From Candidatus Zixiibacteriota bacterium (GTDB lineage Bacteria; Zixibacteria; MSB-5A5; JAABVY01; JAHJOQ01), in assembly GCA_030631455.1 (NCBI GenBank), contig DAOVLC010000146.1:1-5173 (forward strand): a stretch of 5,173 bases of DNA. The letters are read 5' to 3'. The notes beneath the pieces were generated by a model, which saw nothing but the letters and a program-made list of their open reading frames with translations, had not been told where the DNA came from and did not search any database. Every line of letters begins with the position of its first letter. The stretch's first letter is position 1. Positions 1-5,173 of this stretch are shown here, in pieces. Made by a program: the position numbers and the translations under genes.

Positions 1-525
1 CAAATGGCGGTCATCGAAGAGGGTGATTACGATCTGAAGCTCTCAGATGTCGACGTACATCAGATTATTCGGAAGGCTGTGGAGAACGTGGCATTGAGCG
101 TTGAGAACCGCCATGGCACGATTGAGTGTTCACTTGACGCGGTAGATCACACAGTGCACGCCGATGCCGTGCACCTGACGAATATCGTTCACAACTTGCT
201 TGATAACGCAAACAAGTACTCGCCGGATTCTCCTGAGATACGAGTTTCGACGAGGAACGGCCACGAAGGAATCACAATAGCTATCGAGGATCGAGGCATC
301 GGCATACGCGATGAATCTAAGAAACGTGTCTTTGACAAGTACTATCGGGTTCCGGTGGGCAATCTCCATGACGTGAAGGGTTTCGGGCTCGGGCTGAGCT
401 ACGTGAAGCTTATGGTGGAAGCACACGGTGGGACTGTGTCTCTGAAGAGCGAATATGGCAAGGGGACAACTGTCGAAGTGTTCCTGCCACTGAAGAGTCG
501 CCCGGAAGTGGACAATCATGGTTGA
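1..525 (+). CDS. Sensor histidine kinase, C-terminal ATP-binding part (5' truncated by window edge)
   Basis: This is the catalytic HATPase_c domain of a membrane sensor kinase, which uses ATP to phosphorylate a histidine and then passes the phosphate to a response regulator. The frame is open from base 1, so the ATG at position 4 is almost certainly internal; the sensor, membrane and His-containing dimerisation parts lie upstream. Numbering the first visible codon (Gln) as 1, the N box is HNLLDNANKYSP at 64-75 (Mg-ATP Asn 65 and 69), the G1 box is DRGIGI at 97-102, the F box is VFDKYYRVP at 110-118 and the G2 box is KGFGLGLSYVK at 126-136. All catalytic boxes are intact. The run from F box to G2 (YRVPVGNLHDVKGFGLGLSYVK region) is typical of Bacteroidota kinases, as I recall them. 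The 3' end overlaps the regulator start by 8 bases, so the two are translationally coupled and very likely cognate. The stimulus cannot be judged from this fragment. Confidence 0.95.
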   Translation, partial: QMAVIEEGDYDLKLSDVDVHQIIRKAVENVALSVENRHGTIECSLDAVDHTVHADAVHLTNIVHNLLDNANKYSPDSPEIRVSTRNGHEGITIAIEDRGIGIRDESKKRVFDKYYRVPVGNLHDVKGFGLGLSYVKLMVEAHGGTVSLKSEYGKGTTVEVFLPLKSRPEVDNHG

Positions 526-1210
526 TCGGGACAAAGTTCTGCTCCTGGAGGATGATCCAAATTTGGGCTTAATATTGCAGGAACATCTCGAGTTGAACGG
601 TTTCCAGATTGTGCTCTGCGTAAATGGCGAAGATGGAATGACGGCTTACACAAGTGACCGGTTCGATTTGTGCCTCGTAGATGTTATGATGCCGAAGAAG
701 GACGGTTTCACTTTTGCGCGCGAAGTCCGAGAGAGAGACCGGGAGATCCCGATCATTTTCCTTACTGCTAAATCGTTGAAGGAAGACCGGATCGAAGGCT
801 TCAGAATCGGATGCGATGATTATCTCACTAAGCCGTTCAGCATGGAAGAACTGTTGCTCAGGATACAGGCGGTACTGAAGAGGAGCAAAGGCAAACCTGA
901 AGAAGAAATTCCATCCGAGTTTGAGATAGGCAACTACATTTTCGACTACAACAGGCAAATACTTGCGATAGGGGATAACCGCCATAAGCTCACACCAAAG
1001 GAATCCGATCTGCTGCGGATGCTCTGTATTCACATGAACCGGACTCTGGAACGCGGAACGGCCTTGAGGGAAATTTGGAACGACGAGAGCTATTTCAGTG
1101 GTCGAAGCATGGATGTATTTATCTCGAAGCTGAGAAAATATCTAAAAGACGATCCTCGAGTAGAAATCATGTCTGTGCATGGCAAAGGTTTCAGGCTGAT
1201 CGTCAGTTAA
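518..1210 (+). CDS. OmpR/PhoB-family DNA-binding response regulator
   Basis: This 230-residue cytoplasmic transcription factor is activated by phosphorylation from the adjacent kinase. The receiver domain covers about residues 4-122, with acidic pocket E11/D12/D13, phospho-acceptor D55 (in LVDVMMPKKDG), switch residue T83 (FLTAK) and conserved K105 (LTKPF). The C-terminal winged-helix domain (about 135-229) starts at FEIGNYIFD, contains LTPKESDLL, and has its recognition helix around RSMDVFISKLRKYL, followed by the wing VHGKGFRLI. The length is standard for the family and no key residue is missing. The wing and recognition region match what I know of Bacteroidota regulators of the RprY type; I do not assign a symbol. 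The ATG at 518 is preceded by a weak GGAAG (504-508), nine bases away, and lies inside the kinase gene, so translation is probably coupled to it. Target promoters cannot be named; the downstream lipoprotein gene is the nearest candidate member of its regulon. Confidence 0.96.
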   Translation: MVDRDKVLLLEDDPNLGLILQEHLELNGFQIVLCVNGEDGMTAYTSDRFDLCLVDVMMPKKDGFTFAREVRERDREIPIIFLTAKSLKEDRIEGFRIGCDDYLTKPFSMEELLLRIQAVLKRSKGKPEEEIPSEFEIGNYIFDYNRQILAIGDNRHKLTPKESDLLRMLCIHMNRTLERGTALREIWNDESYFSGRSMDVFISKLRKYLKDDPRVEIMSVHGKGFRLIVS

Positions 1211-1231
1211 CCACCGCGACGTATTCTTAAA

Positions 1232-1238
1232 GAAGGAG
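1232..1238 (+). promoter_or_regulatory. Strong ribosome binding site for the lipoprotein gene
   Basis: GAAGGAG lies eight bases before the ATG at 1247 and fixes that start. It overlaps a short palindrome, TTCTT-A-AAGAA at 1224-1234, which is too small to be a convincing hairpin. The 36-base gap between the regulator stop and this start holds no terminator and no recognisable promoter, which supports read-through from the two-component genes. Confidence 0.8.
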
Positions 1239-1246
1239 AGAAACAG

Positions 1247-2149
1247 ATGAGATTGTACGAGTTACCAATTGCTTTTATTCTGATTGCAGCTTTGCTGCTT
1301 TTCGGATGTGGCGGTGAGAGCGAATCGACCGGAGGCTTGGCTTCCGCAGATTTTCTACCGGACAAGATCGATGCCACCGGATTCGAGAGATCATCGGAGG
1401 TGGAGACGTATGTCGGTGAATCGCTTTTCGAATATATAGACGGTGGCGCAGAGGTCTACCACCAGTACGGTTTCATCGAAGTAGCCACAGCATACTACAC
1501 TCAAGATCAGACTGAAATCGTTGCTGACATCTACCGCTTTGAAGATTCCGACAACGCATACGGTTTGTTTTCGTCGCTTCGACCATTGGAGCCTACGGTT
1601 GTCGATTATGGCATAGAAGGATTCACATCTGGGACGACAGTCGATTTCGTCAAGGGCAGCTATCTTGTAAGGCTCGTAGGATATGACGATTCTCCGGAAC
1701 TGTCCGCAGCACTGCTTTCAATGGCGAAAGAATTCGATGGTCTGGTCCCTGGAGAGACTACGCCACCTCAGATGTTCGCGCTCTTTCCTGTCGATGGCAG
1801 GGTGGAATCCACTCTGAAGATACAAGCTGAATCATTCCTTGGGCAGAAAGCTCTGACCGATGTCTACACCGTCGATTACTTTGCTGACGGCGAGGCTGTA
1901 ACATTGTTCCTGACTAACGATGCGACTGGTGAGAAATACGCTCAGTGGTCTGAGCTGGCGGTGAAACGTAAAACGACTGCGTTAACTCTGCGAAGTTTCC
2001 CTTATGACGAGAGTAAGGTGTTCATGGCCGAAGATTCCTACTATGGGCAGATCATTGCCGGCATCAAGGGGGAGAAACTTTGCGGGATAGTCGGCTACGA
2101 TGAGAGACGGAAGGACTTGCTCATCTCGTGGTTGAATTCGATGCAGTAG
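1247..2149 (+). CDS. Lipoprotein with DUF6599-like domain, function unknown
   Basis: This is a 300-residue exported lipoprotein. Residues 1-20 form a signal peptide with a hydrophobic core (about 6-19) ending in the lipobox L18-F19-G20-C21, so C21 should be lipidated. Residues 22-40 are a Gly/Ser/Glu-rich linker. There is no Asp at +2, so by the E. coli Lol rule it would go to the outer membrane; how far that rule holds here is uncertain. The body resembles DUF6599 as I remember that family. Features seen are LFEYIDGGAEVYHQYGF (60-76), a following DIYRFEDSDNAYGLFSSLRP (94-113), the VKGSYLVRL strand (135-143) and a second half from about 171 opening with PPQMFALFP. No catalytic motif is apparent, and the family has no established function that I know of. 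The gene follows the response regulator by 36 bases on the same strand and is probably in the same operon, suggesting a link to envelope sensing or response. The domain name is from memory and could be off; export and lipidation are secure. Confidence 0.9.
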   Translation: MRLYELPIAFILIAALLLFGCGGESESTGGLASADFLPDKIDATGFERSSEVETYVGESLFEYIDGGAEVYHQYGFIEVATAYYTQDQTEIVADIYRFEDSDNAYGLFSSLRPLEPTVVDYGIEGFTSGTTVDFVKGSYLVRLVGYDDSPELSAALLSMAKEFDGLVPGETTPPQMFALFPVDGRVESTLKIQAESFLGQKALTDVYTVDYFADGEAVTLFLTNDATGEKYAQWSELAVKRKTTALTLRSFPYDESKVFMAEDSYYGQIIAGIKGEKLCGIVGYDERRKDLLISWLNSMQ

Positions 2150-2347
2150 GTCGATTGTTGCGTCATGTTTGCCGAACGGGAACCAGCCAACTCTGTTTGA
2201 TATTTCAGTTGGAGGTTCGCCTGCAGTTGATATCATGTTCTGTGCCGGTGCAACCACTTTTCTCCTTGCCATTCTCACCGTTGGATACAAATCGTTCAGG
2301 TCGTTATGCGTCAACCCGGTTGATACATTGAGATACGAGTGAGAGAC
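2150..2347. other. Convergent intergenic gap without a recognisable gene
   Basis: This 198-base gap separates the stop codons of two convergent genes. The open frames that cross it are overlaps of the flanking genes and look non-coding. It holds two weak inverted repeats (2180-2218 and 2311-2323), neither followed by a T-run on either strand, so no classical intrinsic terminator can be called. Transcription from both sides must still end here or by another mechanism. Confidence 0.6.
2180..2218. repeat. Imperfect inverted repeat, possible weak bidirectional terminator
   Basis: GAACC (2180-2184) pairs with GGTTC (2214-2218), and CCAACT (2187-2192) pairs with AGTTGG (2207-2212). The arms have a 2/1-base bulge and a 14-base loop. 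It starts 31 bases past the lipoprotein stop. There is no T-tract on either side, so a terminator role is only a guess from its place between convergent genes. Confidence 0.35.
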
Positions 2348-4525
2348 TCAGAGCAGTTGTAGCCGTTTTCTGATAGCCCATTCGAGGGAAAGCAGGGTCA
2401 GTACGGCAACCAGTATGATCCAGTAGTTGGCAAGAGGATACTCCCGGCGGGTTCTATGCTCGCCTGACAGCAGGTTCATCTGAGGAATAAGGCTGTCGAT
2501 CATGGAGATCGGGTAATAGCGTCCGCCTGTGGTCGCCGCCAGTTCCTTGAGCAGGTCTTCTCGTTCGTACAGAGTTTCCTCTTCGAGAGAGAATGCTTCA
2601 ACCACGAACCTGCCCGAGATCGATGCAACTCTCTGGTCGTCACGCATTAGTTCGGCGGAGTATCTGTATTGACCATGGTTCAGCTGGTGAAGATCTGCTC
2701 TCATCCTCCCGGGAGCAGTTCGGATCATCGATACGATGAGTGTGTCTCCGACTGTACCGGAGTCGGGTAAGACGGTCAGGATCACGGCGCCATCCTCCAT
2801 CGCCTGATAGCTTTCATCGAAAAGCGACGCGGAGAATGTGACACGCTCTCCCGACTTGAATACCGGCTTACTTGGTGCAATTCTGATTCTGTCAACATCC
2901 TCCGTCGTCACGAGCCATCGGATACAATTGTTGACGAAGTTTCTGTATTCCTCACCGGAGCCGCCTCGGCCTTGGGCCAAAAAGCCGGTCTTCCAGATCG
3001 GAACGAAACTGGTGGTAAGGACTTTGCCCTTGCCGACGCGATTTGTGGCTATCAGCGGAATCATATCTCCATCAGCGCTTTGCTCCGGATGAACCGCGAG
3101 AATAGTCGCTCCCGGCTTTTCTTGCCCCAGACTAAGATACTGCTCGAAAGGAGGAATGCCGGCCCAACTCTTCTGAACCTGTGATCCGGATTCGGTGATC
3201 TGCATGATCGAATGATACTTGCCGTGCTCCGTCAATTGCAGATGGAAGCTGCCATCATCCCTTACAGAAGGGGGCTTGGAGAGATCATATGGAAGCAGTT
3301 TTCTCAGGGCGCTTGATGGGTGGTTTTCGGCAAAGTCGGGGCCGAGCATGAACATAACAGCCTTACCGTGATCCGAGAGGTAGCTCGCCAGGCCGTCAAC
3401 CTTCGATGCGAGCTTCGAAGGTGAATAGTCGACTAAGATTACGAGATCGTATTCCTTTAATTGATCTACACTTCGCGGAAATGGAGCAGTCTTCAGCTTG
3501 CCTGTCCGGTCGAACACCGACAGATCGCAATCGAAATCGTCCGACGCCTTGATGACTCTTTTCAGAAACGTCAGTTCCCAGCTAAGATATCCCGCTGCGA
3601 GGAGTATTCTGAGTTTCGATTTGAGGATTTTCATCGAAAAGGAGCGCCTGTTGTTGTCGGTCAGCTCCTCGTCGGGCTGGGCCGGCAGTGATACGGAGAA
3701 AGTTCTTACTCCTTGCGCCGGTGGCACGAAGTCAAGAGTTATATTCTGGCGAGCATTAGCACCCGACAGACGAACCTCGCTTGTTCCCAATGTCCTGCCG
3801 CCAGACTTGATCGTTACAGGTACGGTAAGCTCCTCGAAACCGCGCGATTCGATTTCAAGCTCGATTTCGGATGGCTTTCCTTCGTACCCGACCTCGTCAT
3901 GTGTCATCCTGACGATTCTTATATCCTTTGATGACTTCTGAGGTCCGAGATCGAGTGCATACACCGGGATGGCAAGTTCCGATGCCGCGTTCATGGGATC
4001 GACTCCGCTGTTAACCAGACCGTCTGAAATTACGACCACCCCCTGAAGATTTCGATCCTCATAGATATCCCGCAGGTTCCTCAGGCAGTTCCCAAGCGAG
4101 GTCTGCTTGCCGTCGAATGACAGAGGCTGCACCAATTCCGACAGGGAATCGGAGAACGCGTAATCATTTCTGACAAACGTCATCGCCTCCTGGCCGGGAA
4201 ACGGGCTGTCGGCCAATTGAGTCAGGATGCTTTTCTTGGCGTCGAAATCCTCGACTGTTTGCACGCTCTCACTGGTATCGAAAAGTACCGCGAGATGCGG
4301 TGGGATGTCGCGAACGAGAAGATATGAGAACACCGGTTCGGCAAGACAGAAGAGAAGAAGGGCGAAAGTAGTTGATCTCAGAGCAGCCAGAAGAATTCGT
4401 TTGCCTTTTGAGATGGGTGGATTGGTTCTTCGGTAATAGAAGATGGTGAACAGCAGCAGAACTGCGATCAACACGATCGCAACTGCCAGCCAGATATTAG
4501 CGAATGACAAGGAAATATCACGCAT
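2348..4525 (-). CDS. Membrane-anchored VWA / glutamine-amidotransferase-like protein
   Basis: This 725-residue protein has membrane segments at about 11-31, 43-63 and 701-718. Positive charges in the loop at 32-43 and in the C-terminal tail (RKR, 719-721) place both in the cytoplasm, leaving residues about 70-700 in the periplasm. A VWA domain spans about 75-200 with a complete MIDAS metal site: D83-T-S85-E-S87, T142 (in GKQTSLG) and D168 (VVISDG). An Ig/CARDB-like segment (about 202-300) ends in ELTDNN. A GATase1-like fold starts at LRILLAAGYLSWE (305-317), with the YDLVILVDY strand (359-367). The expected nucleophile region (MFMLGP, 391-396) has no Cys, so enzyme activity is unlikely. A further beta-rich segment precedes the TTGGRYYPIS motif near the C-terminal membrane span. 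The architecture matches large VWA membrane proteins common in Bacteroidota, Planctomycetes and related phyla. A role in metal-dependent protein binding in the envelope is inferred. No MoxR ATPase or DUF58 partner is next to it. The upstream frame is open to a stop but has no other start codon. Confidence 0.9.
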   Translation of the reverse strand: MRDISLSFANIWLAVAIVLIAVLLLFTIFYYRRTNPPISKGKRILLAALRSTTFALLLFCLAEPVFSYLLVRDIPPHLAVLFDTSESVQTVEDFDAKKSILTQLADSPFPGQEAMTFVRNDYAFSDSLSELVQPLSFDGKQTSLGNCLRNLRDIYEDRNLQGVVVISDGLVNSGVDPMNAASELAIPVYALDLGPQKSSKDIRIVRMTHDEVGYEGKPSEIELEIESRGFEELTVPVTIKSGGRTLGTSEVRLSGANARQNITLDFVPPAQGVRTFSVSLPAQPDEELTDNNRRSFSMKILKSKLRILLAAGYLSWELTFLKRVIKASDDFDCDLSVFDRTGKLKTAPFPRSVDQLKEYDLVILVDYSPSKLASKVDGLASYLSDHGKAVMFMLGPDFAENHPSSALRKLLPYDLSKPPSVRDDGSFHLQLTEHGKYHSIMQITESGSQVQKSWAGIPPFEQYLSLGQEKPGATILAVHPEQSADGDMIPLIATNRVGKGKVLTTSFVPIWKTGFLAQGRGGSGEEYRNFVNNCIRWLVTTEDVDRIRIAPSKPVFKSGERVTFSASLFDESYQAMEDGAVILTVLPDSGTVGDTLIVSMIRTAPGRMRADLHQLNHGQYRYSAELMRDDQRVASISGRFVVEAFSLEEETLYEREDLLKELAATTGGRYYPISMIDSLIPQMNLLSGEHRTRREYPLANYWIILVAVLTLLSLEWAIRKRLQLL

Positions 4526-4537
4526 ACTTTGTCTTAG

Positions 4538-4541
4538 CTCC
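4538..4541 (-). promoter_or_regulatory. Likely ribosome binding site of the VWA gene
   Basis: On the minus strand GGAG ends 12 bases before the ATG at 4525, somewhat far but usable. A better-looking AAGGAG (4550-4555) is 24 bases away, too far for this start, and would overlap the -10 of the candidate promoter. No ATG, GTG or TTG lies in frame between it and the annotated start. Confidence 0.45.
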
Positions 4542-4554
4542 GCAAAATGCTCCT

Positions 4555-4585
4555 TCTATAAAGGGTCTTAGGAGAAAGGTGTCAA
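4555..4585 (-). promoter_or_regulatory. Candidate sigma-70-type promoter for the VWA gene
   Basis: On the minus strand a perfect TTGACA (4580-4585) is followed after 19 bases by TATAGA (4555-4560), or after 17 bases by TTTATA (4557-4562). Transcription would start near 4548, giving a leader of about 20 bases with the GGAG at 4538-4541. If the genome uses the Bacteroidetes-type promoter (TTTG/TAnnTTTG), this match may be fortuitous. Confidence 0.45.
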
Positions 4586-4642
4586 GAGCTTAATGCCATG
4601 CACACTACGGGATACACGTGATATCGGGGCAGGTTCCCGGCG

Positions 4643-4657
4643 CACAAAGTGTTTGTG
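4643..4657. repeat. Perfect short inverted repeat, possible operator
   Basis: CACAAA-GTG-TTTGTG is a perfect 6-base dyad with a 3-base centre. It overlaps the -35 element of the candidate plus-strand promoter at 4653-4681, which is where a repressor site would sit. It could also simply form a hairpin, or be chance. Confidence 0.35.
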
Positions 4658-4681
4658 TTTCGTGTCATTCCTGATTATGGT
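4653..4681 (+). promoter_or_regulatory. Candidate promoter for the partial outer-membrane protein gene
   Basis: TTGTGT (4653-4658) and TATGGT (4676-4681) are separated by 17 bases, a partial match to sigma-70 consensus (3/6 and 4/6). It would give a start near 4688 and a leader of about 105 bases containing the hairpins at 4707-4724. Confidence is low because the match is modest and the sigma-factor preference of this organism is unknown. Confidence 0.25.
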
Positions 4682-4706
4682 AGATCGATACAGTAGCTTG
4701 GAACAA

Positions 4707-4724
4707 CGTCGGTTCGACGGAACC
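4707..4724. repeat. Two overlapping, mutually exclusive short hairpins
   Basis: CGTCG-GTT-CGACG (4707-4719) and GGTTC-GACG-GAACC (4711-4724) share bases, so only one can form at a time. They lie about 70 bases before the ATG at 4793, in the presumed leader. Both stems are only five base pairs, so this may be a coincidence of sequence composition. Confidence 0.3.
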
Positions 4725-4792
4725 ATAACAGCCTCGAAACCGGACGATTTGAGAAACAAGGAAGCATAGAACAATGGACTGAGGGAGGAATT

Positions 4793-5173
4793 ATGAAACG
4801 GATCGTGCTTATCGTTATGGCGTTGATGTTTATCGCCCCGGTGGCTGACGGCGAGGATTTCGGAATTTCACCCATCACTAACGAATTGTCATTCTACAAG
4901 AATACTGACGATGATTTCAACTCACTTGGACGTACGCTTCAGATTATATCGATCAATTCGTTCAAAGCATTCACGTGGTTCAACCTGGAATTCACGGGCG
5001 ATTTCAACTGGAAGATGTCCGAGGAGTTTGAAGGCCCGGGGAGAAAGAACTACGATTACTATTTTGAGTTGAGTTTGGTGAAACCATTGACGAAGCGCTT
5101 AAGCCTCATCTATCAGAGAGTTTACGGGACGTTTATCACCAAACCGGTCAACCAGTTCGGATTGAGATTATCG
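4793..5173 (+). CDS. Exported protein, probable outer-membrane beta-barrel (3' truncated by window edge)
   Basis: An open frame starts at ATG 4793, with GGGAGGA (4783-4789) three bases upstream, and stays open to the last base, giving 127 visible residues. Residues 1-20 look like a signal peptide: KR at 2-3, a hydrophobic core IVLIVMALMFIAPV, then probable cleavage near ADG-ED (18-22). The mature part has alternating hydrophobic/polar, aromatic-rich stretches such as TWFNLEFTGDFNW (61-73), YDYYFELSLVKPL (87-99) and LSLIYQRVYGTF (103-114), separated by polar turns. Strand-turn-strand patterning of this kind is typical of outer-membrane barrels. I do not recognise the specific family. It is divergent from the VWA gene, with a shared 267-base control region. 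A soluble periplasmic beta-sandwich is the main alternative. Confidence 0.8.
   Translation, partial: MKRIVLIVMALMFIAPVADGEDFGISPITNELSFYKNTDDDFNSLGRTLQIISINSFKAFTWFNLEFTGDFNWKMSEEFEGPGRKNYDYYFELSLVKPLTKRLSLIYQRVYGTFITKPVNQFGLRLS

Noticed and set aside
4..6. ATG at the left edge as the true start of the kinase gene
   Set aside because: The frame is open through base 1, and the visible protein lacks the His-containing dimerisation domain that a kinase needs, so the gene starts upstream.
130..534. Minus-strand open frame of 134 codons across the kinase
   Set aside because: It lies antisense to strongly conserved kinase motifs and its translation shows no domain; it is a shadow frame.
569..1033. 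Minus-strand open frame of 154 codons inside the response regulator
   Set aside because: It is fully antisense to a well-conserved regulator and shows no recognisable protein features.
1982..2314. Minus-strand open frame crossing the lipoprotein 3' end and the convergent gap
   Set aside because: It has no plausible ribosome binding context or domain, and half of it is antisense to the lipoprotein.
2311..2323. TCAACC-C-GGTTGA near-palindrome as a terminator of the VWA gene
   Set aside because: The loop is sterically too small for the full stem and no T-run follows on the minus strand.
2128..2331. Plus-strand 67-codon frame overlapping the lipoprotein end
   Set aside because: It begins inside the lipoprotein gene in another frame, and its composition (Cys, Ser, Leu-rich without pattern) does not look coding.
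3498..3941. Plus-strand 147-codon frame within the VWA gene
   Set aside because: It is antisense to the VWA protein and serine/arginine-rich in the way expected from reverse-strand reading; no domain is seen.
4568..4878. Two minus-strand short frames in and beyond the divergent gap
   Set aside because: Neither has a convincing ribosome binding site or domain, and one is antisense to the signal peptide of the gene starting at 4793.

Overview
The window looks like chromosomal sequence from a Gram-negative bacterium of, or close to, the Bacteroidota / FCB group. Three things point there. The histidine kinase and response regulator carry sequence runs that I know best from Bacteroidota two-component systems (FDKYYRVPxGNxHDVKGFGLGLSYVK in the kinase, SMDVFISKLRKYLKDDP in the regulator). 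There is a lipoprotein with a DUF6599-like domain. At the right edge there is an apparent outer-membrane beta-strand protein. Base composition is close to balanced by eye and is similar across the genes. No mobile element, CRISPR array, tRNA or rRNA is visible.

Layout, left to right. Positions 1-525 (+) hold the C-terminal ATP-binding half of a sensor histidine kinase that begins upstream of the window. Positions 518-1210 (+) hold its OmpR/PhoB-type response regulator, overlapping the kinase by 8 bases. After a 36-base gap with a strong ribosome binding site, 1247-2149 (+) encodes a lipoprotein with a DUF6599-like domain. These three genes look like one transcription unit. A 198-base convergent gap (2150-2347) holds only weak inverted repeats. 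Positions 2348-4525 (-) encode a 725-residue membrane-anchored protein with a von Willebrand factor A (VWA) domain with a complete metal-binding MIDAS motif, Ig/CARDB-like segments and a degenerate glutamine-amidotransferase-like fold. A 267-base divergent gap (4526-4792) carries candidate promoters for both flanking genes and several short hairpins. From 4793 (+) a secreted, probably outer-membrane, protein begins and runs off the right edge.

Working together: the kinase and regulator form a cognate phosphorelay. The adjacent lipoprotein may be a target or accessory of that signalling pair, but the only evidence is gene order. The VWA protein and the partial outer-membrane protein are divergently transcribed and share a control region; a joint function is possible but unproven. 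Most of the window concerns the cell envelope and signalling. I see no clear evidence of a novel defence, mobile or biosynthetic system. The most interesting items are the two poorly characterised envelope proteins (DUF6599-like lipoprotein and VWA/GATase-like protein) and the structured divergent intergenic region.
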